Source: Durusdinium trenchii | Taxonomy: Eukaryota > Sar > Dinophyceae > Suessiales > Symbiodiniaceae | Assembly (NCBI GenBank): GCA_963970005.1 | Contig: CAXAMN010005258.1 | Span: forward strand, 270,546-334,545 | Direction of reading: 5' to 3' | Length of the DNA: 64,000 nucleotides | Shown: positions 10,064 through 21,000 of the stretch, one piece after another | Numbering within the stretch: position 1 is the first letter of the stretch | How the letters are laid out: every line of letters starts with the position of its first letter | Notes under the pieces: model-generated | Seen by the model: only the letters and a program-made list of their open reading frames with translations | The model's database searches: none | Told to the model about the DNA's origin: nothing | Position numbers and translations under genes: made by a program

Positions 10064-11035
10064 CATGTCACGAAAGGTAGCCTGGTAAGGACTACCTTGA
10101 GTTTGCTTTGCGAAGCAAAGGGACTGGCTTGAGAGCTTGCTCGGGACTAAAGATTGGTAGATCAATGTCTAACACCCCCACCCCCCCCCCCTCCCATGTG
10201 ATGAATGATTGATAAATCAATTGATTCGACCCCCCCCCCCCTCCCCTCCCCGTCCCCTCCCCTCGTCGCCAGCACTACTAAATTCTGGACATAAGGTGAA
10301 GTCATGCGCTCGACAGTCACAGCAGTACGACGCTGGCCATGAGGTTGCGCAATACAGCACGAACCCTGCGCAATGAGGTCGCGCAATGCAGCTTCGATGC
10401 CGCGCGTGCGCACCCGGCAGCCTGACACAGCGCGTACTGCGTTCACAGACCATATTGCTCGACACCAACGAGCATCGATGCAACACAGCCTCTCTGCAAA
10501 GCCCTGTGGAGAAACCCCTCGCGTCGCGGAACACCATTCGACTCAGCCTTATACCCTGGCGTGGCGAAATCTTGCCGCATCGTGGAGCACACCCACCATA
10601 GCGTGACGTCCATCCCTGGCAGTACCGGCCGCACCCCTCCAGCACTATCCTTACAAGGGGGTTGGTCGCTGAGTCACTGCGGCTTCGACGCAACGCGTGC
10701 AGGCCTGTAATCCTGACACAGTGCGTGCAGCTGTGGGACCATAGCTGGTACACATGCGAGCGTTTACGCATTGCGACTTTTACGCACGCCTGTTTTCACA
10801 CACCTAGACACAAACGAGCGTCGACGCAACGCAGCCTCTCTGCAGAGCCGTGTGGCGCAATCTGACCGCAACGGAGTTCCTCTTGAGCCTTCTTATGCCT
10901 TCTTGTGCTCTCTGGCTTTGTTGGTTTCATCCATGATTGACCAAGGGGCACGTTCCTGAAACACCGGAGACAGTCCCTCACCAGAAAAGGTCCCGACAGC
11001 TACTCGGTCCGTCTCTACCTTTCGTGTTTCCCCGC
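10064..11035. mobile_element. 972-bp non-autonomous inverted-repeat element inserted in gag
   Basis: The block interrupts a gag frame that resumes on the far side. CACGAAAGGTAG (10069-10080) and its exact reverse complement CTACCTTTCGTG (11015-11026) lie near the two ends, and TCAA flanks both sides (10060-10063 and 11036-11039) as a possible 4-base target duplication. The left end folds on itself (GGTAG ... CTACC). The interior has C runs near 10170-10260 and a diverged direct duplication (10388-10515 and 10679-10855). No transposase is encoded, so it would need one supplied elsewhere. Confidence 0.7.
10388..10855 (+). repeat. Internal direct duplication within the inverted-repeat element
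   Basis: Copy one (10388-10515) and copy two (10679-10855) share in order: GC.GCTTCGA.GC, GCGTGC, CCTGACACAG.GCGT, GACAC.AACGAGC.TCGA.GCAAC and ACAGCCTCTCTGCA or GCAGCCTCTCTGCA. Copy two has extra sequence in its middle. This looks like an old tandem duplication or two fused relatives. Confidence 0.6.
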
Positions 11036-11964
11036 TCAAGTGTTTCTGATCAGATTCCTTCAGTTGTTTCGACAATGGCGTGGTTCCCGTGAGATGGTCA
11101 ATTGGATTGGTCTTTTCGAAATCACCATGAGACGTTTACAAAACGCATGGATGGACTTCTACCGAAACCTTCCGGATCCACAATCCCTCGATTTCACAAA
11201 CACACTTACTCTGCAGCAATGCCAAGAGATAGCAGCAATGGACGCAGAAGACAGACCAGACGCTGTACAGCAGATTTGGAATCAGAGAACAGAAGCAGCC
11301 AGACGAGCACATCAAGCCGCATTCCCATTACCCGGGAATTTGATTGCCATGATATTCATTGTGCAAGCAGTTTTGAATGAGCAACAGCGAGAACGCCTTG
11401 TATCAGCAATGAATGCACAAACATTCCAATGGAAAATTACGAGTATCAGGCAGTCAAGACGACAGTTTCTACAATTTTTCTGTGTAAGTAGAACCAGCAT
11501 TAGTGGTCCACAGCTTCAACACCGCCCTAGCGGTCGTCGGCGTCGAACATATTTCATCGAAGAGCACGGCACCATGGATGGCGAAGGAGGCTACTGGGTG
11601 ACCGATGAAACAACTGGTGAACAAGGTTTCATGGCGCTGTACGACGAAGATCATTTTAAGGCTATCGTAGAAGGAAAATCTGCGGCAGAAGAATCAGGAA
11701 AGGTAAAGGAAAAGGAAAAGGTCGAAAAAGGGCAGGTTTCAGACCCCGTGGTCGGGGAAAAGGCAATTCGCACATGACAGAAATTCTTTTCGAATATGAA
11801 GATCCGGACTCCTCCTGCCTTGGTAAAGGCAAAGGCAAGAAAGGCAGCAAGTCTTACACCCCGCAATGGCATCAGCCATATTTTGGAAAGGGAACCAAAG
11901 GCAAGGACCAACAACCATTTGCAGGAAAGGCCAAAGGAAAGAGCAAGAAAGGAAAGGCCAACAT
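11036..11964 (+). pseudogene. gag of the second copia-like element, middle and basic part
   Basis: After the insertion the frame resumes as VFLIRFLQLFRQWRGSREM, WIGLFEI and NAWMDFYR, then a helical stretch to about 11690. There it changes frame into a basic repeat rich in Gly-Lys (GKGKGKGKGRKRAGF), then LGKGKGKKGSKSY and GKAKGKSKKGKAN. Gly-Lys/Arg tails of this kind bind nucleic acid in dinoflagellate copia gags, where CCHC knuckles may be replaced. At about 11965 the antisense LINE begins and gag resumes near 16190. Confidence 0.65.
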
Positions 11965-14900
11965 GACAGAATATCGTGTATCTATCAAGATGCAGACATT
12001 GAATTTTCGATCTTCTTGTGAAGGCTGTGTTCATGCCCACGTATCCATTCCAGCTAGAAAGGAGGTCCTGAAGTTCAACCTGCTCTTTTCCCTCGATGGC
12101 AGACAGAGTCGGCGGCGTGTAGATGGCCCCGGTGTCAGCAACCTTTTGTCAAGATTGGCGGAAGAACTCGAAGAAGGAACACTTGCAGGAATTCATGGAG
12201 ATCCTGCTGATTTGCTCCGATGTTTTGGAAGTGCCCCAAGGTCAATCCAAAGGTATTGTTCGAAAAGCTCCAGAAAGAGGTACCGTCCACCTCCCATGTC
12301 ATCCCATGATGGTGTTCTGAGCTGGCATACGCACCAAAGGAAGGAGGTGACTGCAGCGTTCAGGTAGCAGCGATTCTCCACGTTTGTCAGCCTCAGCTGA
12401 GCCAACCCATCAACGTCGCGCTTTGGAGAGGGAAGATGATGCCCTGCTGAGAGCTGTAGCAAGCTGATTGTCTTTGATCTGGCGAGGTCGAATCCGCCCT
12501 TGAATCCACAGCCGAACTCCCCGTCAGGATGAAGGGGCTCGTGGAGTTGATGCTGTCGAAGGCTAAGATAAGCCATGAGCTGATCTTCGACGTTGTCAGC
12601 TCCATTTCCTGCGGTTTGAGACATTTAACCTCACCAGCTCGATCTCCTGTGAGGCCAATTCCACCAGCTCGCTGCTGCATGTTTTGCATGCTCAAGAGGA
12701 GGTCTTCATCTTCCTGGACTCGGTCCCATTGTAGATACGGCCACTGGCATTGCCCTAAATCACCGAAATTAGTAAGTTTTTGATGAATTTAGGTGGCAAA
12801 AAGTGTAAATGGGCTAGTAAATGTAAATTCGACTTAGGTACAACCTAGATTTATTTAGGTTGGTCTTCACTAAGGGCTTTCCTATTTCTCTCTACTTTTT
12901 GAGTTGCAAATATTCAAAACTGCATCTAAAACACATCTTTGGAAGAAAGTAATTTGTAAAACATATAGCCACAAGTAGAGACTTGGATAAAAGCACAAGC
13001 ACACACATGCAGGTATAAGCACACAGGAAAGACAAGCGCAAGCAAAATGACTTGGGTGAAACAGAAAAGCAGACATTTTCTGCTTCAAAATCATGCTCAC
13101 AAAAATTTACTTATAACATAAAAAACTACTCATAACCAAATTACATTTACGTAAATTTTTACGTAAATTTCCCTTAGTAAAACCAACAATTTACGTAACT
13201 TTTATGGTTAGTACAATTACAATTTTGGGTGACTTAGGGTGGTCGTCCAGCGCTTGATGTTGAATCGCCTCCTTGATGAGCTGCTTGCGCAAGGCGCAGT
13301 ACCCTGTCCAGGACTGTCTGCGTCAGTGCTTAAAACAGGTGGTGCTTCAAGGCTGTCGTGATTCCTGGCCTTGGCTTCGTTCTTCCAATCCGCAGTCTTC
13401 TTGAGCAGAATTGGCATCAGTCCTCCCGGTGCAATCTGAAGGAACAGGACGGAGTCGGTCGCCGCTAAGGCCTGGAGTTGCCCTTCCTGCCTCAGAGTGA
13501 TGGCTGTCAGCATGGAGACGACCTTTCGCAGGTCTGAGATAGTCCCCAGAGCTTTCCTCTTGGTGCATGGGCGTGATGCCGGTCAGGAGTTTCCCACAAA
13601 CTTTTCTGATCTGCATGTGCATCTCCGCTTCGTCGGGTTGATCGTCAGGGGGCTCTCTACAATCCCATCTGAACCAAGACAGAAGTCACAGCAAGCAGGT
13701 CTTGGACATGTGCAGTGAGCAACCAAGTCATGAGCTTGCTTCAAGGTTGTTGGCATGCTGGACATATACACAGGTGATTGTGCATGGCATCCAAGGGCAG
13801 ATCCTCCACATACACTGCAATGATTGCTGAGCCAGGCACGCCATGGTGCTGAGTTCCAGTGTGCCAGTGCTTGTTGTCGATGATCATCCTCACAAGAGCC
13901 ACTGGTGCGGGTTTCGTGATTTGAGGGGATTGCATCATTGAGTCGATGTGCCTGGTGCAATACTGCCAATTGGCAATTGGGAGTAGATGACACGCCTGTG
14001 ACCTCGTTTGCTGGACATATTGCCGCATTTGCAACGTCTCCCTGATGCAGCTGCCTCCTTCACGTAGCTGTCCTCAATGGCCTTGGCCTGGAACTGCTCC
14101 TGGCCAGTCGGTGTTTGAGAGTATACTTCTCAAAGGCACCAAACGAAATATAAACACCTAAGTACACATGACGTTCCACAACACGAGTCCAAGAAGTTGT
14201 ATTAGCACAACGCAAAGCTATCCATTCGGAGCCATGCTGAGAAACAATGAGACATTTGAGATGTCCAACAAGTCGAAGGAGGATGACTGTTTTGCCCATG
14301 CTGACCAGGAGGCCATGTTGTTCAAGCACATCCATGATGCATGCAACCTGTTGCAAAATGTTCCGAAACTCTTGTGCACTGTTGATTTCCTATCAAAACA
14401 CAAGATCGTCAGCGCACGCAATCAGGTGTTGCATCAGCCACTCTTAGGGGAGCAGTGAGATCCTGGCGCCAAGGAATGCTGTCCACTCTATAGGTGATGC
14501 TTTGCATCCCTGACTGACTCCTCTGGAGGTGTGCAACCAAGTCTGTAGACCTCGATGCTGGATGGCGTACCTTGCGTCAGACAACCAATAGCATAGCAGC
14601 CTTGGCTTCACCCAAAACAGCTTTCCCCACTGGATCAGTGACAGCAGCTAAAGTTAGGTCTGGGATCGGTGGGCTGCTTGACTTGTCGTGTGGGTAGTAG
14701 TGTGAGATTAGCATCTTTCCAACACTGCGGGATCTGAGGTCTAGTCGTCCAAGTTGATGCCAGAAATCGATCTAGCCATCCTGCAAGCGGTCCTGCCATC
14801 GTTTCCACCAAGATGGAGGAATGGAGTTTGGAGCAACAGCTTTGTTCTCTTTGATCTCAAGAAGTTGTCGTTCAAGTTCTTCCTGTGTGAGAATCTCAGG

Positions 14901-16190
14901 AGTGTAGTGAGGTCCAAGACTCTCGTTTGTTCAGCCTGAAAGATGGCCTGGAAATGATATCTGTGGGTGGTCGAAGGTCTTGAGCAGGGTCGAGAAGATT
15001 CCCCTGAGCATCTCGAAAACGTATCGACTTTCTGCGCAAGCACGATCTGTGACCTCAACAATTCTTGCTTTCCGCGTTGCTTTGCTATGTTGTTGGAGTT
15101 GATGGTATAACTGTCGATGTTTGCCATAGTGAAACCAGCTGTGGATAATTTATCCAATCAAGGAGGCAGTACGATTCGGGTTCCTGGCCTCATGGAGATG
15201 TTTCCACTTGGTGGCCACAAGGGGGGCCACTCTGGTTTTGGCCTGGCTGATCACTATCTGAGACTGCGGAACCAGGCACTGCCAGTTGACCGTCTGATCA
15301 TGGCATTCCTGTGCAAGCACGCGGGAGGAGCAGTTGGCAAATTTGGAGTGGCCTTGTTTCTCAGTATGCAGCCACACCTTCCAGCCCAGAGGAATGGAAC
15401 ACATCAAAGGTCGATGATCAGGATGTTCCCTATGCGCAAGGAGAGGGAATTGCGGTACACATCTTGCATCAAAGGAAGTTCTGTCAGTCTGAGGTTTTCG
15501 CATAAACAGAAAATCAATGTTGCTGCGTCCACCGGGTCCAACATAGCTGAACTCGGTGTCGTGAGCCCGCAGGGATGTCAGTCCATGAACCTGCACCAAG
15601 TCCGAAAAGGCCGGTTGATCAGATACTGCAGGTAGGCATTGATAACATCTACCGTTCACTTATATACTCGTATAGCAGCGGGTGTGATGCAATCTGCCAG
15701 GTATTATGTCTCTCATGCTGATGTTGTCCAAACTGCAAAAGGTGGTTTTTATCATCGTGAGGAGGCCACCACCCCTTTTGCCTCATCAGCGCGCATAGCC
15801 GTGTGATGCCGTGTGTAACCCAAGGTTCTTGGGTGCTCCAGTGTGTTGACTGAATCAAAATGATGTCGAAGTCATGGTTACCCACCAGAGCAACTCAGCA
15901 TAGTCCCCTCCAGTGGGAGCGCAGCAATTCTAGCAAAAGATCGAAGCTCGTGATTGTCTCCGTCTTGGTGGATCTTGCCAAGTGGAGGTGACAGGGGTGC
16001 AAGAGCTCTCATGAGGAACTCCGTGATGAACACGACCACGATAGACAGCGAACCCATCATTTCGTAGCTTGGCAACAAAACGCTTGTAGCTTCTTTTGGC
16101 GAACTTGATGCTTTGAATTCGATGTCCCGGAGGACGCTGAAGGCCCTAAACCACATGTTTTGGAAGCCTCTGCCACTTCGACAACACCAG
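11965..16190 (-). mobile_element. Degenerate antisense LINE-like retrotransposon with EEP nuclease, reverse transcriptase and C19-like domain
   Basis: Reading the minus strand from 16190 down, fragments in shifting frames give: an exonuclease-endonuclease-phosphatase domain (16156-15150; FDIILIQSTHW, then DTEFSYVGPGGRSNIDFLFM and HPDHRPLMCSIP), a reverse transcriptase (about 15150-14060; catalytic CADDLVF at about 14400-14425), Cys/His-rich pieces (13993-13583), and a C19 peptidase-like start (LTNVENRCYLNAAV, about 12390-12345, with the catalytic Cys box) leading to TAFTRRSKIQCLHLDRYTIF at about 12030-11970. Many stops and frameshifts make it dead. Its 3' end stops inside the C19-like domain, which is odd because LINE insertions usually lose the 5' end. 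Boundaries are where gag similarity stops and resumes; no target duplication was seen. Confidence 0.7.
12753..13239. mobile_element. 487-bp AT-rich inverted-repeat element (MITE-like) inside the LINE
   Basis: The left end is CCCTAAATCACCGAAATT. The right end, read on the other strand, is CCCTAAGTCACCCAAAATT. The two agree over most of 19 bases. The interior is AT-rich, with repeated TTTACGTAA-type words near 13145-13200, in contrast to the flanking LINE sequence, which reads on either side. No coding capacity. A target duplication was not clear; only TG is shared. Confidence 0.7.
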
Positions 16191-16745
16191 ACAACGCCTT
16201 CCTGGCAAGGTGATGATGCGAGTGGTGTAGGTACCGAGGATTGGGGTTATTATGGAGAAGACTGGTATCAGTCCGGATGTCACGATAGTTTCACTTCGTA
16301 CTGTGTAGAGCACAACGAGTGGTCGAACAAGACAGACCGACAAGATGACATTTCGCATGTACATGAGAACGCCACAACCGAACCAACGGTTAATGCTTTC
16401 GGCACTTGCACAGAAGGAGTACACAAAGACACAAAGTCAAAACAGACTTCACTTGTATCCTTTTGTGCCCAACACTCTCAACATTCCTTCCTTAGTTCAG
16501 TGATTGGTCGAGAGCCGGCGATCCTATGCTAGACACAGGATGCACGCGGTCGATGGGATCGAGACATGCCGTGAACCGTTTGATGCAGGCATGTTCGAAA
16601 CAGGAACAAAACCCCATTTGGTTCAAGATGGTACCATGTCGGAGTATGTTTACGTTCGTGTGATCACTCAAAGATTGGTCATGTACTTTGCCCGTTCTAG
16701 CGGAAGTTCTGTTTCGACCACCATAGACATTCTGCTTGAATGAAC
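16190..16745 (+). pseudogene. 3' part of gag and aspartic protease of the second copia-like element
   Basis: Beyond the LINE the plus strand again reads in copia style: an acidic aromatic stretch (DWGYYGEDWYQ) to about 16530, then, one frame over, MLDTGCTRSMGS from 16526. Asp-Thr-Gly at 16532-16540 with the following CTRSMGS is the active-site signature of the retroviral-type aspartic protease in copia elements. It reads on for about 45 codons to a stop. Integrase and reverse transcriptase are absent, so the element has lost most of pol. Confidence 0.65.
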
Positions 16746-17405
16746 CGTGGGGTTGTTGAAGGTTTGTAAAGACATATGCACAATATAAGTACTGTAAGTT
16801 ATAAGTAGTGTTTAAGCAAGTTACAAGCCAAATGCAACCACTGTATCTTAGATACAAGTGTTATAAACAATCTAGAACATAGACACACTTAGCCTAAATC
16901 ATCTAAGACTTATGGCACTTAGCCTATATAGTTAACCACTTTAGCTAAATGTGCTAACTGTTTACTTGATAACTGAGCTAAATGGTTAGCTAGGATGTAA
17001 CCTATTTAGCTGACCTTTTGGCAACATGCTAAAATCGACAATTTAAGTTAAATTTTGTATACAAAAAATTGTAGTTGAACTTGTTAATCTATACAAACAA
17101 CATTTAAAACACATGTGGCAACTTGCATTATATAGAATAGATTAATAATTGAAACAGTATAGCACTGTGTGGAAGTCCGATGGGTATGGAAGTTATATTG
17201 TTTCTGAGCAAGTGATTGATAATTCTTTAACTTGTTGTTGAATACAAACCACGTTGATAAATCAAGACTGTTTGTTAATGTATACAGTATACATGACTGA
17301 CAATAATGCATGAGTTACACTTGTTTGCCATGTATGCATGATTGGAAATCAACAAACATGTCAAACAAGGTAACACATTGATTGCCTTGTGGTTGCTCAA
17401 TCCTG
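16746..17405. other. AT-rich non-coding filler
   Basis: Many short TTAG, CTAA and ATATA words but no coherent open frame, inverted ends or repeat unit that I could define. It lies where the copia element should have carried pol. Confidence 0.5.
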
Positions 17406-17530
17406 TGCAAGTCAAGCCTTGGGCTACAAAAAACATGCGGAAGTCAAGCCTTGGGCTACAAACAGCATGTGTATGTATAGAAGCCAAGCCTTGGGCTCAA
17501 ACAGCATGTACATGTATAGAAGTCGAGCAA
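17406..17530 (+). repeat. Tandem repeat, about three units of 35-45 bases
   Basis: Units share AAGTCAAGCCTTGGGCTACA and AACA.CATG, with TATGTATAG between the later units. It directly precedes the second LTR copy. Confidence 0.75.
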
Positions 17531-17540
17531 AGAAAATTTG

Positions 17541-17727
17541 TGTTTGTCTTTTTTTTTTTCGGTTTTTGGCCCCCTTTCGCTGTTGATTCATGATGGTTCT
17601 AGTTATGTGTGCTCTTACGCAATGCATAGGACCGGCGATAATATTTGACTCAAAGTACATCTTGTGCGATACAAAAGCCGCAGCTCGCCTTCGCTCGCAC
17701 GCTCTTGTGGGTTTGCTACGTTGTAAG
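17541..17727 (+). repeat. Second, truncated LTR copy
   Basis: Matches the 5' LTR core at 9318-9488 in the same orientation, including GATTCATGATGGTTCTAGTT, GTGTGCTCTTACGCAATGC, a decayed leader-like string and CGCCTTCGCTCGCACGCTCT. Similarity stops after GTTGTAAG. It may be the 3' LTR of the nested element or an independent fragment. Confidence 0.65.
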
Positions 17728-17966
17728 GTTGGGACATGACATCAGTCAAGTCTGCCATGACTGGAGCAGGTGGCTGAGAACCCCTTCTTTGACCAAGATG
17801 CTGAGGCTGAGGCGTGGCACCACTGCTTTCGGGCTTCGGCCGCGGCAGGTTTCGGGTTTCGGCCGCTCACCGGTTTTGGGCACCTCAAATTCATGTCATC
17901 AGAGCCAAGAAGGCCATACCCACCACATGACCAGACCGGACCAGACCCTGAAAACCCTCAAGATGC

Positions 17967-18088
17967 TCAAAGGTTTGGGCCCAGTTTGACCGTGGGAAGG
18001 CTGCAAAGTGCAGGCGTCAGCTGGAGGAGCTGGCGGAGCTGACCGCCAAAACGGGCGAAGAGGAGAAAATCCCTTTTGTATCTTTTGT
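17967..18088 (+). CDS. Exon with a charged helix, unrecognised protein
   Basis: The frame reads VWAQFDRGKAAKCRRQLEEL followed by AELTAKTGEEEKIPFVSF and ends in AGAGGAGGAAAAAGG with a stop near 18115. Third positions are strongly G/C in the first 30 codons. The Lys/Arg/Glu pattern predicts a helix, perhaps a coiled coil. An acceptor AG lies just before. No family can be named. It is the first plus-strand exon after the transposon block. Confidence 0.45.
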
Positions 18089-18099
18089 AAGAGGAGGAA

Positions 18100-21000
18100 A
18101 AAGGGATGAAGAGTGAATACTGCTAACATCCACCCATGGGAGACACAATTCCTTACATAGGAAGTAGGATTGGGTAGATCCCCAGGCTTTTGTCTGATGA
18201 TAGACAGATACATAAAACATCCTAAAACAGACTAGATGGTTCCAGGTGCATTGGTTCCATCCACTCAAGAAAAAAGAAACGTGGATCTCCACGCCGCGGC
18301 ACGACCAAGTCAAGACGCCGAGCCATCAGGTCGATGCTCTCCTGGTGGTTCCTTGGCGAAGTCTTAGGGGCTTCAGTCACCCCCCCCCACAAAGTAACAT
18401 GGAACCTGAGAATCGACCGGTGGCTTCGACCATTTTCCGCATAATTACCAACCAAGTGCCTGTGGGGCTATGTGTCCCCCAGCGGAGGAGTTGGCGGATG
18501 TTGAGATCCAGAGTTTATCTCAGGGTGTGGGTGCCACAAACCAGTGCGCGGAATGGGCCACTGTTCTTACGAGAATGGGGAACCCGTGTGGATGAAATAT
18601 GAGGAGATTTAACCCACCATGCGACACGTTAGCCATTTCAGGACACTCACCGAAACTTTTTGTTTGAGGAAGTTGGAATCGCGGACTTAGGACTGTGTCC
18701 TCTCAGCCGGCGTTGGATCGGGGAATGTGAGGCGTTCCAATCATTTGTTCTTGTAGGCTTGTTGCAGTACATCTATTAATGGCATGTCGCAAAAGACGAC
18801 CATGCCAAATTTGAACGGTTTTGCGCATTTCTGCGTGTGTAGGCATCATAGACAAAGTGCTCATCCTTTCGTGTTCTTGGCCACACCAAATATCAAAGTC
18901 TGAGAGTGCGATACAATTATTGCGTGTTGCTGCACCTACGGCAATCTCAGTGTGGGGAGGGTTTGGCACAAAGACTGGGCTAATAGCGATAGCCCCCACC
19001 CCAATAGCGATGCAAACTCTTGTTTTTCCCAAAGTCAGTCCAGCCATGTCCAGCCCAACCAACCCAATGTTTGCGAAACCTGCGAGCTTCGGAGAATTGC
19101 AAGGGTGCATCATGGCGCCGATCCATACCGTCGTACGTCGTATGATTCATTTGGATTCGTGTGTTTGACAAGCACTTGTGTGTTCTTGATTGGAGACTGA
19201 ATCGGATGGATGACATCCGGCTTGGAACCAAGGAAGTGGAATGCAAGGCACGGAATTGTTGGAATACTTTTGGTCAATCATAAGTCATCATACGCCATGG
19301 AGCACAACAGATTGTCAGAACATGTGAGACAAATGATGCTCCAGACAAGGAGAGAAGGACCGTGGGAGGGAATTGGAAATTGATTCTTGATGGAGCTGTT
19401 GCACAGTGGAAAAAAAACAAGATACAGTAGTCAGTCTTTGATTTAATACAGATTCGGACTTCAGTAATAGACATATTCATACATATTCCGATTTTATTGC
19501 TACAAATTCTCGCTCGGCCCTCAAAACGCTTTGCTCAGTGATTACGGCAGGTTTCAGGTGTCGCAGGGGCTCACGCCACATGTGCTGATTCCAGGCCTTC
19601 TCCCAGTACCGAAGCTTGAATTCCAAGCCTCGCAAGTCGAAGCGCTACGGGCACTTGTGCCGCAACCGGCCACATGAGCCAAGTCCGGGCACCCAAAAGA
19701 TATGTTTTGATATGTGTTGTTCAGGCCAGAAAGAGGGCGAAAGTGAGCGAGATGTCCAATGAAGTTAAGGTTTCTTCGAGTTGTTTGATGTGGTTTGCTC
19801 CGTGGCTGGTTTGGATCCAAAGAGGCTGACATTTGGTATGTCATGGCTCATCATGGCTCTTCCAAGGAATGCGTCCTCCAATTACCAATTCCTTGTGGAA
19901 TCTCCTGGTCCAGTCCAAGTGGAATACGCCTTCCACTTTCCACCAAAAACTAGTACCTACAAGTAATCACAAGCAAATCGATCTGTGTCCAGCCGTATTG
20001 CGCGCAACCAGGATTCTACCAACGGATCCATCGACACCTTCGACGACCGCCCACGGATCCCCACTCCGACCGAGGTCTCGATGCGATTCCGGAGCGACCC
20101 TTTCGAGACTAAGCGACCCACGGGCGAGGATGGCGGCCAGGCGGTTTCGACGCAGCGATCTCAACGGCAAGGAAGCCAGGAAGATCCCCCAACGATCTGG
20201 CCTTGGCCGTGGCTGAAGATGTTGTGTTTGGCACAGATTCGAACATGTCACATTCACAAACTTGGACCCATGGTGTTCCATCCTGCAACCGACTCCAACG
20301 CCACCAGACCACCAACAGGACTGGTAGCCGAAGGTTCCAACACAACGCACCCAGAGGTTTTTTTTCCGCGAGGAGGCGAGGAAGCCCTAAGGCCCGCATG
20401 CTGACATATGCTGACAGTATTTTTGAAATGCTCCCTACCCAGAATTCTCGTGGCCAATGTTGAATGTGACATTTGTGTATATATATATATATATGACGTA
20501 ATTACATTTGCGTGGGGGTGTTCCTTATCAACAAGGAACAGGACGGAACAACCTGTGAAGTTAACCTCTATTGGACCATGCTGCGGGGAGGCTTGCTGGC
20601 CATTTGCACCCTAGACAAAGCCGCGCTTTGCACTGTCTTCCGATGTGTTCAGAGTCACTTGGATCACCTATCCGCAAATAAAGGGGATCCAAATGAACAT
20701 GAAGAGGCAGTGGCTCCCTGCTAGAACAACTCCGCGTAAAGCCTCGTAATCTCAAACGTGCTGCGGGAGAAACCTCAGACCAAAGTATATAAACATGTTT
20801 GAACATGTTCAAAATGCTTTGGAATCTCTTTGATCCGTGTGTGATTCTCCATGTACGTCATCTAAGTACCGAGTCTTTGAGCGAGTACCAAGGTTTCACG
20901 AGCCAGGGTGCTGGCTTGAAAGTAAGCCCGTCCCGCCCCAAGGGCGCAAAGAAGCCCCTTCGGCCCTGAGTTGTAGCATTCAGGAAAGGCATCCCTTGGT

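Noticed and set aside
17406..17530. Spaced direct repeats that might suggest a CRISPR array
   Set aside because: Units are tandem, unequal and without unique spacers; the genome is eukaryotic.
20040..20215. GC-rich patch open in several frames on both strands
   Set aside because: No frame shows consistent third-position bias or splice signals, so the gene and strand cannot be chosen.
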